Part shown: positions 1 to 6,641 of the stretch, piece after piece
Layout: each line of letters begins with the position of its first letter
Numbering within the stretch: the first letter of the stretch is position 1
NCBI GenBank assembly: GCA_036398775.1
Contig: DASWOJ010000075.1
Location: 1-7,254, forward strand
Direction of reading: 5' to 3'
DNA length: 7,254 nucleotides
Source of the DNA: DASWOJ01 sp036398775
Lineage (GTDB): Bacteria > Pseudomonadota > Alphaproteobacteria > Acetobacterales > Acetobacteraceae
Program-made: the position numbers and the translations under genes
The notes under the pieces: model-generated
The model's input: only the letters and a program-made list of their open reading frames with translations
Told to the model about the DNA's origin: nothing
Databases searched by the model: none

Positions 1-125
1 AACGGGTGGTGCCGCTTGGGGTGGACCGGTTTGGCCAGAGCGGCGACTTGCCGGACCTTTACCGGGAATATGGCCTCGACACCGACGCCATCCTGGATGC
101 CTGCGCGCAGGCGCTGCTGGGCTGA
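1..125 (+). CDS. C-terminal fragment of a transketolase / pyruvate dehydrogenase E1-type enzyme
   Basis: Only the end of this gene is in the window. In the frame beginning at base 3, 40 codons run without a stop to TGA at 123-125. The peptide starts RVVPLGVDRFGQSGDLPDLY and ends in DAILDACAQALLG. A Gly-Val-Asp-x-Phe-Gly-x-Ser-Gly segment followed by an L-Y-R-E-Y-G-L-D helix is typical of the C-terminal domain of thiamine-diphosphate enzymes of the transketolase / E1 class, where this domain closes the dimer; the catalytic domains would lie upstream. I recognise the ending from transketolase-like and homodimeric E1-like proteins, but 40 residues cannot separate pyruvate dehydrogenase E1 from transketolase. 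It is separated from the next gene by 152 bases containing a promoter, so it is probably not cotranscribed with the transporter. Confidence 0.65.
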   Translation, partial: RVVPLGVDRFGQSGDLPDLYREYGLDTDAILDACAQALLG

Positions 126-131
126 TCGCCC

Positions 132-147
132 CGCGGCAGCGACCGCG
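132..147 (+). terminator. weak GC hairpin after the transketolase-like gene
   Basis: CGCGG (132-136) and CCGCG (143-147) form a 5-base-pair stem with loop CAGCGA, seven bases after the upstream stop codon, and are followed by only two T residues. Position suits a terminator, but the stem is short and there is no real U tract. Stems of this size are common by chance in GC-rich DNA. Confidence 0.22.
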
Positions 148-198
148 TTCCAGCCGTGGTTCCTGTTCCGTTCATGCACCGGACGAAACGCAACGGCC

Positions 199-214
199 CG
201 GCACGTTAATTGCA
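199..214 (+). promoter_or_regulatory. sigma-54 (RpoN) -24/-12 promoter of the transporter gene
   Basis: The bases CGGCACGTTAATTGCA match the sigma-54 consensus TGGCACG-N4-TTGCA at every position except the first T. The invariant GG (200-201) and GC (212-213) are separated by exactly 10 bases, as the family requires. This predicts transcription starting near base 225 and a leader of about 53 bases before the ATG at 278. With equal base frequencies, the eleven fixed positions matched (GGCACG and TTGCA) would be expected about 0.003 times in both strands of a window this size, so chance is unlikely. Sigma-54 promoters need an enhancer-binding activator such as NtrC. A single TGCACC (175-180) resembles half of an NtrC site but lies close to the promoter and has no partner, so I do not call an operator. 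Confidence 0.78.
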
Positions 215-277
215 GACAACTACAACCTGGGAGTGAAAACCCACTGGGATTAAACCCGACCAAGAAAGGGCCGGCCC

Positions 278-1825
278 ATGACCGCGAGCAGCCAGAGCGT
301 CCCGACCCTCGTCATCACCGGGGCGCATCCCAAGCTCTACAACCACGACCTGGCACCAACGGCGCCCGAGGGCCGCACCTGGGGCGTGTTCAGCCTGTTC
401 GCGATGTGGATGTCCGACGTGCATTCGGTGGGCGGCTACACCTTCGCCGCCAGCCTGTTCTTCCTGGGCCTGACCGGATGGCAGGTGCTGATCTCCATGC
501 TGGCCGGCATCACCGCCGTTTACTTCTTGATGAACCTGATCGGGCGCCCGTCGCTGCGCTATGGCATCCCGTTCCCCGTGGTGGCCCGCATCTCGTTCGG
601 CGTCATGGGCGCGAACCTCGCCGCCGTGGTGCGGGGCGTGGTGGGCATCGTCTGGTATGGCGTGCAGACCTACTTCGCCTCCAAGGCGGTGCAGGTCCTG
701 GTCGTCACCCTCGTGCCGTCCGCGGCGGCATTCACCCACAATAGCATCCTCGGCCTGTCCACGCTGGCCTGGTTCAGCTTCCTGTTCATGTGGTTCTTCC
801 AGCTTGTCATCTTCCTGAGCGGCATGGAGCGCATCCGCCGGTTCATAGATTTCTGCGGACCTGTGGTTTACGTCGTGATGTTCGCCTTGGCGGCGTGGAT
901 GCTGTGGCAGACCGGGTTCTCCAGCCTTTCCCTGCAGCTAAGCCCTCCAGCCCCGACCATGGTGGCGACGCTTGGCGTCATGGCCAACGCGGCCATGCTG
1001 ATCGTCGCCTACTTCGCGGCGCTGCTGCTCAACTTCGGCGACTTCGCCCGCTTCGGCAGTAGCGAGGCGGCGATGAAGCAGGGCAACCTGCTCGGCCTGC
1101 CCGTCAACTTCCTGGTGTTCTCCATCATCACCGTGATCGTGACCGCCGGTACGCTCAAGGTGTTCGGGGAGGCGATCATGGACCCCGTGCTGATCGTCGA
1201 GCGCATCGGCAACCCGGTGGTCGTCATCATCGGCTCCATCACCTTCATCGTGGCGACCATGGGCATCAACATCGTCGCCAACTTCGTCTCGCCTGCCTAC
1301 GACATCGCCAACCTGTATCCGGAACGCATAAATTTCAGGCTGGGCGGGCTGATCACCTCCGTGCTGTCGGTGCTGGTGTGCCCCTGGCTGTTCGTCGCCA
1401 GCCCGCAGGCGATCACCCTGTTCGTCAGCATCTTCGGCGCGGTGCTGGGGCCGATGTTCGGCATCATGGTCGCCGACTACTACCTGGTGAAGCGCCAGGT
1501 GGTCGTGGTGGACGACCTCTACACCATGTCGCCCAACGGCTCGTTCCATTACGACGGGGGCTGGAACCGCAAGGCGCTGGTGGCCCTGGCAGCGTCCGGC
1601 ACCCTGTCCATCGGACTGGCGCTCCTGGGCGCCTACGGGCTGATCCCGAACGTCGGCGACTGGGGGTGGCTGATCGGAGCCGGAACCGGTGCAATCGTGT
1701 ATCGCATCCTGTCCGGGCAGGGCAGCCCGGCGGTGGCCCTCGCCGCGGGCCGTGGAAATCTTTCGCCGGCGCAGGACGGCAGTGGCGGGCTGACGTCTGG
1801 TGGGGCTGGCCTACCAGGTGAATAG
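278..1825 (+). CDS. NCS1-family nucleobase/hydantoin/allantoin:cation symporter
   Basis: This 515-residue inner-membrane protein imports a nitrogen-rich ring compound (nucleobase, hydantoin or allantoin type) with a cation. It opens with the NCS1 signature: L-Y-N-x-D-L-A-P at 20-27, then P-E-G-R-T-W-G at 30-36 and the first membrane helix containing WMSDVHSVGGYTFAASLFF (44-62). Trp126 and Gln130 in the W-Y-G-x-Q-T segment (126-131) match the substrate-stacking Trp and hydrogen-bonding Gln of the hydantoin transporter Mhp1 (Trp117/Gln121 from memory). The motif around 331-345 (N-I-V-A-N...D-I-A-N) is the later substrate/cation-site helix of the family. About twelve hydrophobic segments fill the chain. 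The last ~35 residues are a Gly/Ser/Ala-rich tail with no recognisable domain. AAAGGG at 265-270, seven bases before the ATG, supports this start. The substrate cannot be set from sequence alone; sigma-54 control favours a nitrogen source. Confidence 0.92.
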   Translation: MTASSQSVPTLVITGAHPKLYNHDLAPTAPEGRTWGVFSLFAMWMSDVHSVGGYTFAASLFFLGLTGWQVLISMLAGITAVYFLMNLIGRPSLRYGIPFPVVARISFGVMGANLAAVVRGVVGIVWYGVQTYFASKAVQVLVVTLVPSAAAFTHNSILGLSTLAWFSFLFMWFFQLVIFLSGMERIRRFIDFCGPVVYVVMFALAAWMLWQTGFSSLSLQLSPPAPTMVATLGVMANAAMLIVAYFAALLLNFGDFARFGSSEAAMKQGNLLGLPVNFLVFSIITVIVTAGTLKVFGEAIMDPVLIVERIGNPVVVIIGSITFIVATMGINIVANFVSPAYDIANLYPERINFRLGGLITSVLSVLVCPWLFVASPQAITLFVSIFGAVLGPMFGIMVADYYLVKRQVVVVDDLYTMSPNGSFHYDGGWNRKALVALAASGTLSIGLALLGAYGLIPNVGDWGWLIGAGTGAIVYRILSGQGSPAVALAAGRGNLSPAQDGSGGLTSGGAGLPGE

Positions 1826-1845
1826 AGGCGCTGCACACCCTGGAC

Positions 1846-1890
1846 CGCCTGGTTTCCTCTTTCCTCCTATGGGAAAGGGGGAAGAAGGCG
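1846..1890 (+). terminator. long hairpin 3' of the transporter gene (candidate terminator or mRNA 3'-end structure)
   Basis: Bases 1853-1865 pair with 1871-1883 as a 13-base-pair stem with loop CCTAT. Below it, after a 2x2 internal loop, CGCCT (1846-1850) pairs with AGGCG (1886-1890). Three of the inner pairs are G-U (1855-1881, 1858-1878, 1865-1871), so the fold is good only in plus-strand RNA and poor in the minus-strand transcript. That ties it to the transporter mRNA, whose stop codon lies about 20 bases upstream. The following bases TCTATCAATT are AT-rich but are not a U tract, so it may protect or process a 3' end rather than terminate on its own. Confidence 0.5.
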
Positions 1891-1953
1891 TCTATCAATT
1901 AGGCTTTCCAGTTAGTGCCAACGGCCACCCGTAATGACCTTTATGCTGCCGAG

Positions 1954-2050
1954 CCGTCATTGGGAACCGCTTGCGGCGCTGCAATCCTGGGCCGTCAGCC
2001 GGTCCTTGCCGCCCGGGATCGCCGCGTCGCTGCGCTTCTCGCAATGACGG
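1954..2050 (-). repeat. dispersed palindromic repeat of the CGTCATTGCGAG type
   Basis: The element is bounded by perfect 9-base inverted arms, CCGTCATTG (1954-1962) and CAATGACGG (2042-2050). Inside them a second pair, GCAATCCTGGGC (1981-1992) and GCCCGGGATCGC (2011-2022), can form a 12-position stem with one mismatch and one G-U pair, around an apical loop at 1993-2010. Read on the minus strand it starts CCGTCATTGCGAGAAGCGCA and continues with GCGACG and GGCGATCCCGGG. This is the recognisable form of the short non-coding CGTCATTGCGAG...GCAATCC palindromes scattered between genes in many proteobacteria. It sits 47 bases past the stop of the minus-strand dehydrogenase, between convergent genes, where such elements usually lie and where it could act as a 3'-end structure for either transcript. 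Confidence 0.72.
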
Positions 2051-2097
2051 AAACGGTCAGCGTGGAAGCCGATTGATATGACAGGAAATTGCCGGGG

Positions 2098-3267
2098 CTA
2101 GTGGTTCGCCCCATGCTTCACGATCTTCTGCGCCAGGCTCCAGCGATGGACCTCGCTGGCCCCGTCGTAGATCCGGAAGCCGCGGACCTCGCGGAAAATC
2201 CGTTCCACCATCGTCTCCCCGGTCACGCCGATCCCGCCCAGCACCTGTACGCAGCGGTCGGCGACGCGCCAGATGGCCTCGCTGCACACCACCTTGGCGA
2301 TGCTGCTCTCCGTCCCGGCACGCTCGCCCTGGTCCAGCAGCCAGGCGGTGTGCCAGATCGTCAGCCGGCTGGTGCGTATGTCCATGTCGTTGTCGGCCAG
2401 CATGAAGCCGATGCCCTCATGCTGCGCGATTGGCTTGCCGAACGCCTCGCGCTTCGCGGCGTAGCCCACCGCGATGTCCTGCGCCCGCCGCGCCGCGCCG
2501 AGCCAGCGCATGCAGTGCGTCAGCCGCGCCGGAGCCAGCCGGACCTGGGCATAGCGGAACCCCTCGCCGACCGCGCCCAGCACGTCGCCCGCCGGCACGC
2601 GCAGCCCCTCGAACTCCACCACGGCATGGCCGCCTGCGAAGCCCTGGTCCATCGTGTCCATCACCCGTGGGATGCGTATGCCGGGCTGGTCCATGTCGGC
2701 GAGGAACATGGTCGCCCGCCCGTCCTCGCCCTTCGCCATGATGATGGCGAAGCCTGCGCCGACCGCGCCGGTGGTGAACCACTTGGTGCCCTCAATTATA
2801 TAATGGTCGCCGTCGCGGGTGGCGGTGGTCAGCAGCGCCGCCGGGTCGGACCCGGCGCCAGGCGGCGGCTCTGTCATGCAGAAGCAGGACCGGATTTCGC
2901 CAGTCGCCAGCGGGCGCAGCCAGCGCTCCTTCTGCTCGGGCGTGGCGACCACCTCCATCAGGTGCATGTTGCCCTCGTCCGGCGCGGACAGGTTCATCGC
3001 CAGCGGCCCGAGGACGGAGTAGCCCGCTTCCTCGAACACGATGGCCCGGCCGACATGGCCCAGCCCCAGCCCGCCATACTCCTTGGCGACGTGCGGGGCG
3101 AGCAGCCCGGCCGCCTTCGCCAGCGCGTTCAGCTCCAGCCGCAGCTCGTCCGTCGGACCATGCCGCTCCTGTCGGGCGTCGCCCTCCAGCGGGATGATCT
3201 TGTCGCGGATGAAGGCGCGGGTGCGGTCCTGCAGATCGGACAGCTCGGGCGGAATGGAGAAGTCCAT
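2098..3267 (-). CDS. acyl-CoA dehydrogenase (ACAD10/11-like)
   Basis: This 389-residue cytosolic flavoprotein should oxidise an acyl-CoA to the trans-2-enoyl-CoA with FAD and pass electrons to electron-transfer flavoprotein. The usual layout is present: an N-terminal helical domain (1-125), a middle beta domain beginning with the first signature around CFCMTEPPPGAGSD (128-141) and W-F-T-T (163-166), and a C-terminal helical domain. The latter has the FAD-contacting R-E-A-F-G-K segment (273-278) and the second signature, QVLGGIGVTGE with its following helix (341-362). Length is normal for the family. The base-bearing loop reads R-I-Y-D-G-A-S-E-V-H-R (365-375), so Asp368 stands where medium-chain enzymes have Glu in Y-E-G-T; this and the overall style resemble the ACAD10/11 branch. 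The ATG at 3267 has AAGG about eight bases upstream. No electron-transfer flavoprotein or hydratase gene is adjacent, so the substrate is unknown. Confidence 0.9.
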   Translation of the reverse strand: MDFSIPPELSDLQDRTRAFIRDKIIPLEGDARQERHGPTDELRLELNALAKAAGLLAPHVAKEYGGLGLGHVGRAIVFEEAGYSVLGPLAMNLSAPDEGNMHLMEVVATPEQKERWLRPLATGEIRSCFCMTEPPPGAGSDPAALLTTATRDGDHYIIEGTKWFTTGAVGAGFAIIMAKGEDGRATMFLADMDQPGIRIPRVMDTMDQGFAGGHAVVEFEGLRVPAGDVLGAVGEGFRYAQVRLAPARLTHCMRWLGAARRAQDIAVGYAAKREAFGKPIAQHEGIGFMLADNDMDIRTSRLTIWHTAWLLDQGERAGTESSIAKVVCSEAIWRVADRCVQVLGGIGVTGETMVERIFREVRGFRIYDGASEVHRWSLAQKIVKHGANH

Positions 3268-3293
3268 GGGTGCGGCCTTATGGCGTGAGGGGC

Positions 3294-3327
3294 TATGCTG
3301 CCCCAGGTCGGGGTGTTGTGGGAGGGG
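3294..3327 (+). promoter_or_regulatory. candidate -10 box and strong Shine-Dalgarno for the first Uma2 gene
   Basis: The 65 bases between the divergent dehydrogenase and Uma2 genes must hold both promoters. TATGCT (3294-3299) is a plausible -10 element for the plus strand, without a convincing -35. GGGAGGGG (3320-3327), five bases before ATG 3333, is a strong ribosome-binding site and decides that start over the in-frame ATG at 3270, which lacks one and lies almost against the divergent gene's start codon. Confidence 0.45.
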
Positions 3328-3332
3328 CCAGC

Positions 3333-3887
3333 ATGAACGTGATGACGCGCCCGGGCATGAGCTTGGACGAGTTCCTGATTTGGGAAGCCGGGCAAGAAGG
3401 GAAATGGGAGTTTGACGGCACGGGGCCTGTGGAGATGACCGGGGGCACCCGGGCGCACGCGCTGATCCAACGGCGCATCATTGCCGTGCTGGACAGGCTG
3501 CTGGCTGATACGCCGTATGAGGTCTTCGGCAGTGAATTGAAGATCCAGGTGGACGGGCGCATTCGCTACCCCGAGGCTTTCATCACGAAAGCGGGCGGCC
3601 CAGCGGACAGCACCGTGGTCCACGACCCCATCGTGGTGTTCGAGGTCATCAGTCCCAGCACGGAGCAAACCGACCGCTTCACCAAAAACCGCGAGTATGC
3701 GGCCACCCCCTCGATCCAGCGCTACGTCATGCTGGAGCAAGGCGTTATCGGCGCCACCGTGTTCGCACGCACCGGGATGGAGTGGATAGGCCGCCTGTTG
3801 CTGGCCGACGCCGTGCTGCACATGCCGGAGATCGGCACGGAGGTGCCGCTCGCCGAACTCTACACGGGGCTGTTCCCGGCAGCGTAG
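3333..3887 (+). CDS. Uma2-family protein (DUF820, PD-(D/E)XK nuclease fold), copy 1
   Basis: This 184-residue protein belongs to the Uma2 family, which has the PD-(D/E)XK nuclease fold and is often labelled putative restriction endonuclease; its biological role is not established. The family layout is clear: an N-terminal M-S-L-D-E-F-L-x-W-E segment (9-18), an H-A-L-I-Q-R-R-I helix (42-49), and the core R-Y-P-E (78-81). The strand V-V-F-E-V-I-S-P-S-T (101-110) carries Glu104 and Ser107, then Lys118 and Y-A-A-T-P-S-I-Q-R-Y-V-M-L (122-134). The usual Asp of the R-x-P-D motif is Glu81, a conservative change that could still bind metal. It ends P-L-A-E-L-Y. It is divergent from the acyl-CoA dehydrogenase and lies 68 bases before the thiolase. 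A distant paralogue lies at 5973-6560. There is no methyltransferase or antitoxin partner, so it is not obviously part of a restriction system. Confidence 0.85.
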   Translation: MNVMTRPGMSLDEFLIWEAGQEGKWEFDGTGPVEMTGGTRAHALIQRRIIAVLDRLLADTPYEVFGSELKIQVDGRIRYPEAFITKAGGPADSTVVHDPIVVFEVISPSTEQTDRFTKNREYAATPSIQRYVMLEQGVIGATVFARTGMEWIGRLLLADAVLHMPEIGTEVPLAELYTGLFPAA

Positions 3888-3897
3888 TCCGGGCCGC

Positions 3898-3947
3898 CTT
3901 CCTTTCACCCCACGGCCGCCCTAGCTTCCCCGGCAAAGCACTGGGAG
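3898..3947 (+). promoter_or_regulatory. candidate promoter and ribosome-binding site of the thiolase gene
   Basis: TAGCTT (3922-3927) could be a -10 box, with CTTCCT (3898-3903) at 18-base spacing as a poor -35. GGGAG (3943-3947), eight bases before ATG 3956, is a good ribosome-binding site and selects that start over upstream in-frame ATGs, which lie inside the Uma2 gene. Read-through from the Uma2 gene 68 bases upstream is an alternative to a separate promoter. Confidence 0.33.
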
Positions 3948-3955
3948 CGCCCGCC

Positions 3956-5145
<1,190 letters not shown>

Positions 5146-5149
<4 letters not shown>

Positions 5150-5934
5150 CCTCGCCCGCCGTCCCGCCCATCCTCCCGCCTGGCGTGATGCTGGCGCGGG
5201 ATGCCTGGCGCTTGGGCGTCGGCGCGATCCGGGCCATGCCGAACCTGTTCGGCGGCACCTTCGTGCTGCTGCTGGTTTTCGAGCTGGCGTTCCGCTGGCG
5301 GCATCCGCCGTCCGACGGTTGGCCCAGCATGTCCGAGTTGCTGCTGGGCTTTGCCAACGACCTGGCATCCGACGTGATCGCCGCCGCGGCGATGGTTGCC
5401 GTCCATCGGTCCATCCTGCTCGGGGAGGGAGCGGACCGCCCGGTGTGGCGGCTGCCGCCGGGCTACGACCGCTATCTCGGGCGGCTGGTCGCGCTGAGCC
5501 TGCCGTCGCTCGCGGCCACGGCCGCGCTCGGCCTCGTTGACGGACGTGACGCCGCGCCTGCGTTCGCCTTGGCTGCGTTGATCCTGGTCCTGCTGGCGAC
5601 GGCGGCCGTGGTCGTCTCGGTGCGGCTGGCGTTGGCACTGCCCTTGGCGGCGGCCGACGTGCCCGGCGCGGGCTGGCGCACTGCCTGGGAGGCTTCGCGC
5701 GGCAAGGGGTGGCGGCTGTTCGGCATAGTCCTGCTGACGTTCGTGCCGATGGAGGCCGCGGCAATGCTGGTCGCCGGGCTGTTCCAGTCAGCCGACGGCC
5801 TTGCTGCGGTCCTGCTGGATTCCTTGGGCGCCGCCGCAAAGGCGCTGCTATGGGCGGCAATCGGCGCGGCGCTGTGGTCCCGGCTGCTGCAAGCCTATGG
5901 CGGCGCGCTTGCCCGGCCGCCGGTCTGGCGGTGA
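5146..5934 (+). CDS. polytopic membrane protein of unknown function, translationally coupled to the thiolase
   Basis: I do not recognise a named family with confidence. The 262-residue protein has about six hydrophobic segments, near 32-49, 73-92, 111-131, 138-170 (possibly two), 190-212 and 218-248. The middle reads V-R-L-A-L-A-L-P-L (159-167), then W-R-T-A-W-E-A-S-R-G-K-G-W-R-L-F (177-192). This resembles the 'Arg-hydrophobic-Pro ... A-W-x-x-S-R-G' turn seen in YciC-like and glycerophosphodiester-phosphodiesterase membrane domains, but that is a resemblance in pattern only. No enzyme motif or signal peptide is visible. The start at 5146 is chosen because its ATG overlaps the thiolase TGA as ATGA; an in-frame ATG at 5101 lies inside the thiolase gene and would add a non-hydrophobic leader. 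Whether it is functionally tied to the thiolase is unknown. Confidence 0.78.
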
Positions 5935-5942
5935 TGGTGCGC

Positions 5943-5954
5943 CGCCCCGGGGCG
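5943..5954. repeat. 12-base perfect palindrome between the membrane-protein and second Uma2 genes
   Basis: CGCCCCGGGGCG is self-complementary. It lies eight bases after the membrane-protein stop and just upstream of the candidate -10 box of the Uma2 gene. It could be a dimeric-protein binding site or part of a weak hairpin, but a GC-only palindrome in GC-rich DNA is weak evidence, and no T run follows it. Confidence 0.25.
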
Positions 5955-5960
5955 CCGTGC

Positions 5961-5966
5961 TAGTAT
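5961..5966 (+). promoter_or_regulatory. candidate -10 box for the second Uma2 gene (leaderless start)
   Basis: TAGTAT ends six bases before the ATG at 5973, and no Shine-Dalgarno-like sequence lies in the intervening CGCGCC or just upstream. If this is the -10 element, transcription would begin at or within a few bases of the start codon, giving a leaderless mRNA. No good -35 is seen at 16-18 bases upstream, where the sequence is GC-rich and palindromic. Confidence 0.35.
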
Positions 5967-5972
5967 CGCGCC

Positions 5973-6560
5973 ATGAACGCCCTCGCGAAGATGCCGGTGT
6001 GGCTGACGGTGGACGAGTTCCTGGCCTGGGAGCCAGGGGACGGACGCAAGTGGCAACTGGTGAACGGAGAACCGCAGGCGAGGGCGCCAGGCAAGCCGAC
6101 GCATGCCTTCCTGCAAGCAGAGCTTGCACGGCTGATTGGCAATCACCTGCTCGAACAAGGCAGCCTGTGCCGGGTGGCAGTTGAGCCCGGCATCGTGCCC
6201 CGCGTCTTGTCCAGCCGCAACCTGCGCGTGCCGGATATTGCGGTGACGTGCACCCCCGGCGACGGCGACGAAGATGCAACGCTGTCCGAACCTGTCCTGG
6301 TGGTCGAAGTATTGTCCCTCAGCAACCGGTCGGAAACCTGGGACAACGTGCTGACTTACTCCACCATCCCTACCATCCAGGAAATCCTCGTCCTGCACAG
6401 CACCCGCATCGGCGCCGACCTGCTGCGCCGTGGACCGGATGGCGCTTGGCCGGCCGATCCTTCGGCGGTCGAGTTTGGCGACCTCGTGCTGGACAGCATC
6501 GGCTTCCGTGTGCCGCTGGCGGAGATCCATCGCACCACCCGGCTGCACCGTACTCCCTGA
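5973..6560 (+). CDS. Uma2-family protein (DUF820, PD-(D/E)XK nuclease fold), copy 2
   Basis: This 195-residue member of the Uma2 family has L-T-V-D-E-F-L-A-W-E near its start (11-20) and H-A-F-L-Q-A-E-L in the first helix (44-51). The core follows as R-V-P-D (85-88), with the canonical Asp88, then L-V-V-E-V-L-S (109-115) with Glu112 and Ser115. The following helix runs to Y-S-T-I-P-T-I-Q-E-I-L-V-L (129-141). Aligned with the copy at 3333-3887, the position of that protein's Lys118 is Asn125 here, so a residue commonly kept in the family after the E-V-x-S strand is missing. Copy 1 has the reverse pattern, with Lys kept and the motif Asp changed to Glu. The two share the plan but are clearly divergent, so this is not a recent duplication. 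No partner methyltransferase or toxin/antitoxin gene is adjacent; function is undetermined. Confidence 0.83.
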   Translation: MNALAKMPVWLTVDEFLAWEPGDGRKWQLVNGEPQARAPGKPTHAFLQAELARLIGNHLLEQGSLCRVAVEPGIVPRVLSSRNLRVPDIAVTCTPGDGDEDATLSEPVLVVEVLSLSNRSETWDNVLTYSTIPTIQEILVLHSTRIGADLLRRGPDGAWPADPSAVEFGDLVLDSIGFRVPLAEIHRTTRLHRTP

Positions 6561-6610
6561 TGTCCGCTGACGCACCGCTCATGGGGTCACAACGCCCGGT
6601 CGCCATGCCA

Positions 6611-6634
6611 TATCTTCGGCTCACCCGATAAGGA
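6611..6634 (+). promoter_or_regulatory. candidate -10 box and ribosome-binding site for the secreted protein gene
   Basis: TATCTT (6611-6616) is a possible -10 box in the 81-base gap after the second Uma2 gene, without a good -35. AAGGA (6630-6634), seven bases before ATG 6642, is a good ribosome-binding site and supports that start. No hairpin was found in the gap, so transcription from the Uma2 gene may also reach this one. Confidence 0.35.
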
Positions 6635-6641
6635 CACCCTC

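Noticed and set aside
175..190. NtrC operator upstream of the sigma-54 promoter
   Set aside because: TGCACC is present, but the expected GGTGCA partner after five bases is absent (the sequence continues AAACGC), and it is unusually close to the promoter for an enhancer.
16..744. 242-codon plus-strand frame across the first intergenic region and the start of the transporter
   Set aside because: It runs through the end of the transketolase-like gene, the sigma-54 promoter and the first 155 codons of the transporter in a different frame; its product is Arg/Pro-rich without any motif.
1826..2097. Small protein or RNA gene in the 272-base convergent gap
   Set aside because: No open frame with a ribosome-binding site and no tRNA-like fold was seen; the hairpin and the palindromic repeat account for the visible structure.
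2089..3288. 399-codon open frame on the plus strand opposite the acyl-CoA dehydrogenase
   Set aside because: The minus strand encodes a complete acyl-CoA dehydrogenase with both family signatures; the opposite frame shows no domain and is biased in composition.
3270..3332. Earlier ATG (3270) for the first Uma2 gene
   Set aside because: It would leave two bases between divergent start codons and has no ribosome-binding site; the added residues do not fit the family, whereas ATG 3333 has GGGAGGGG at good spacing.
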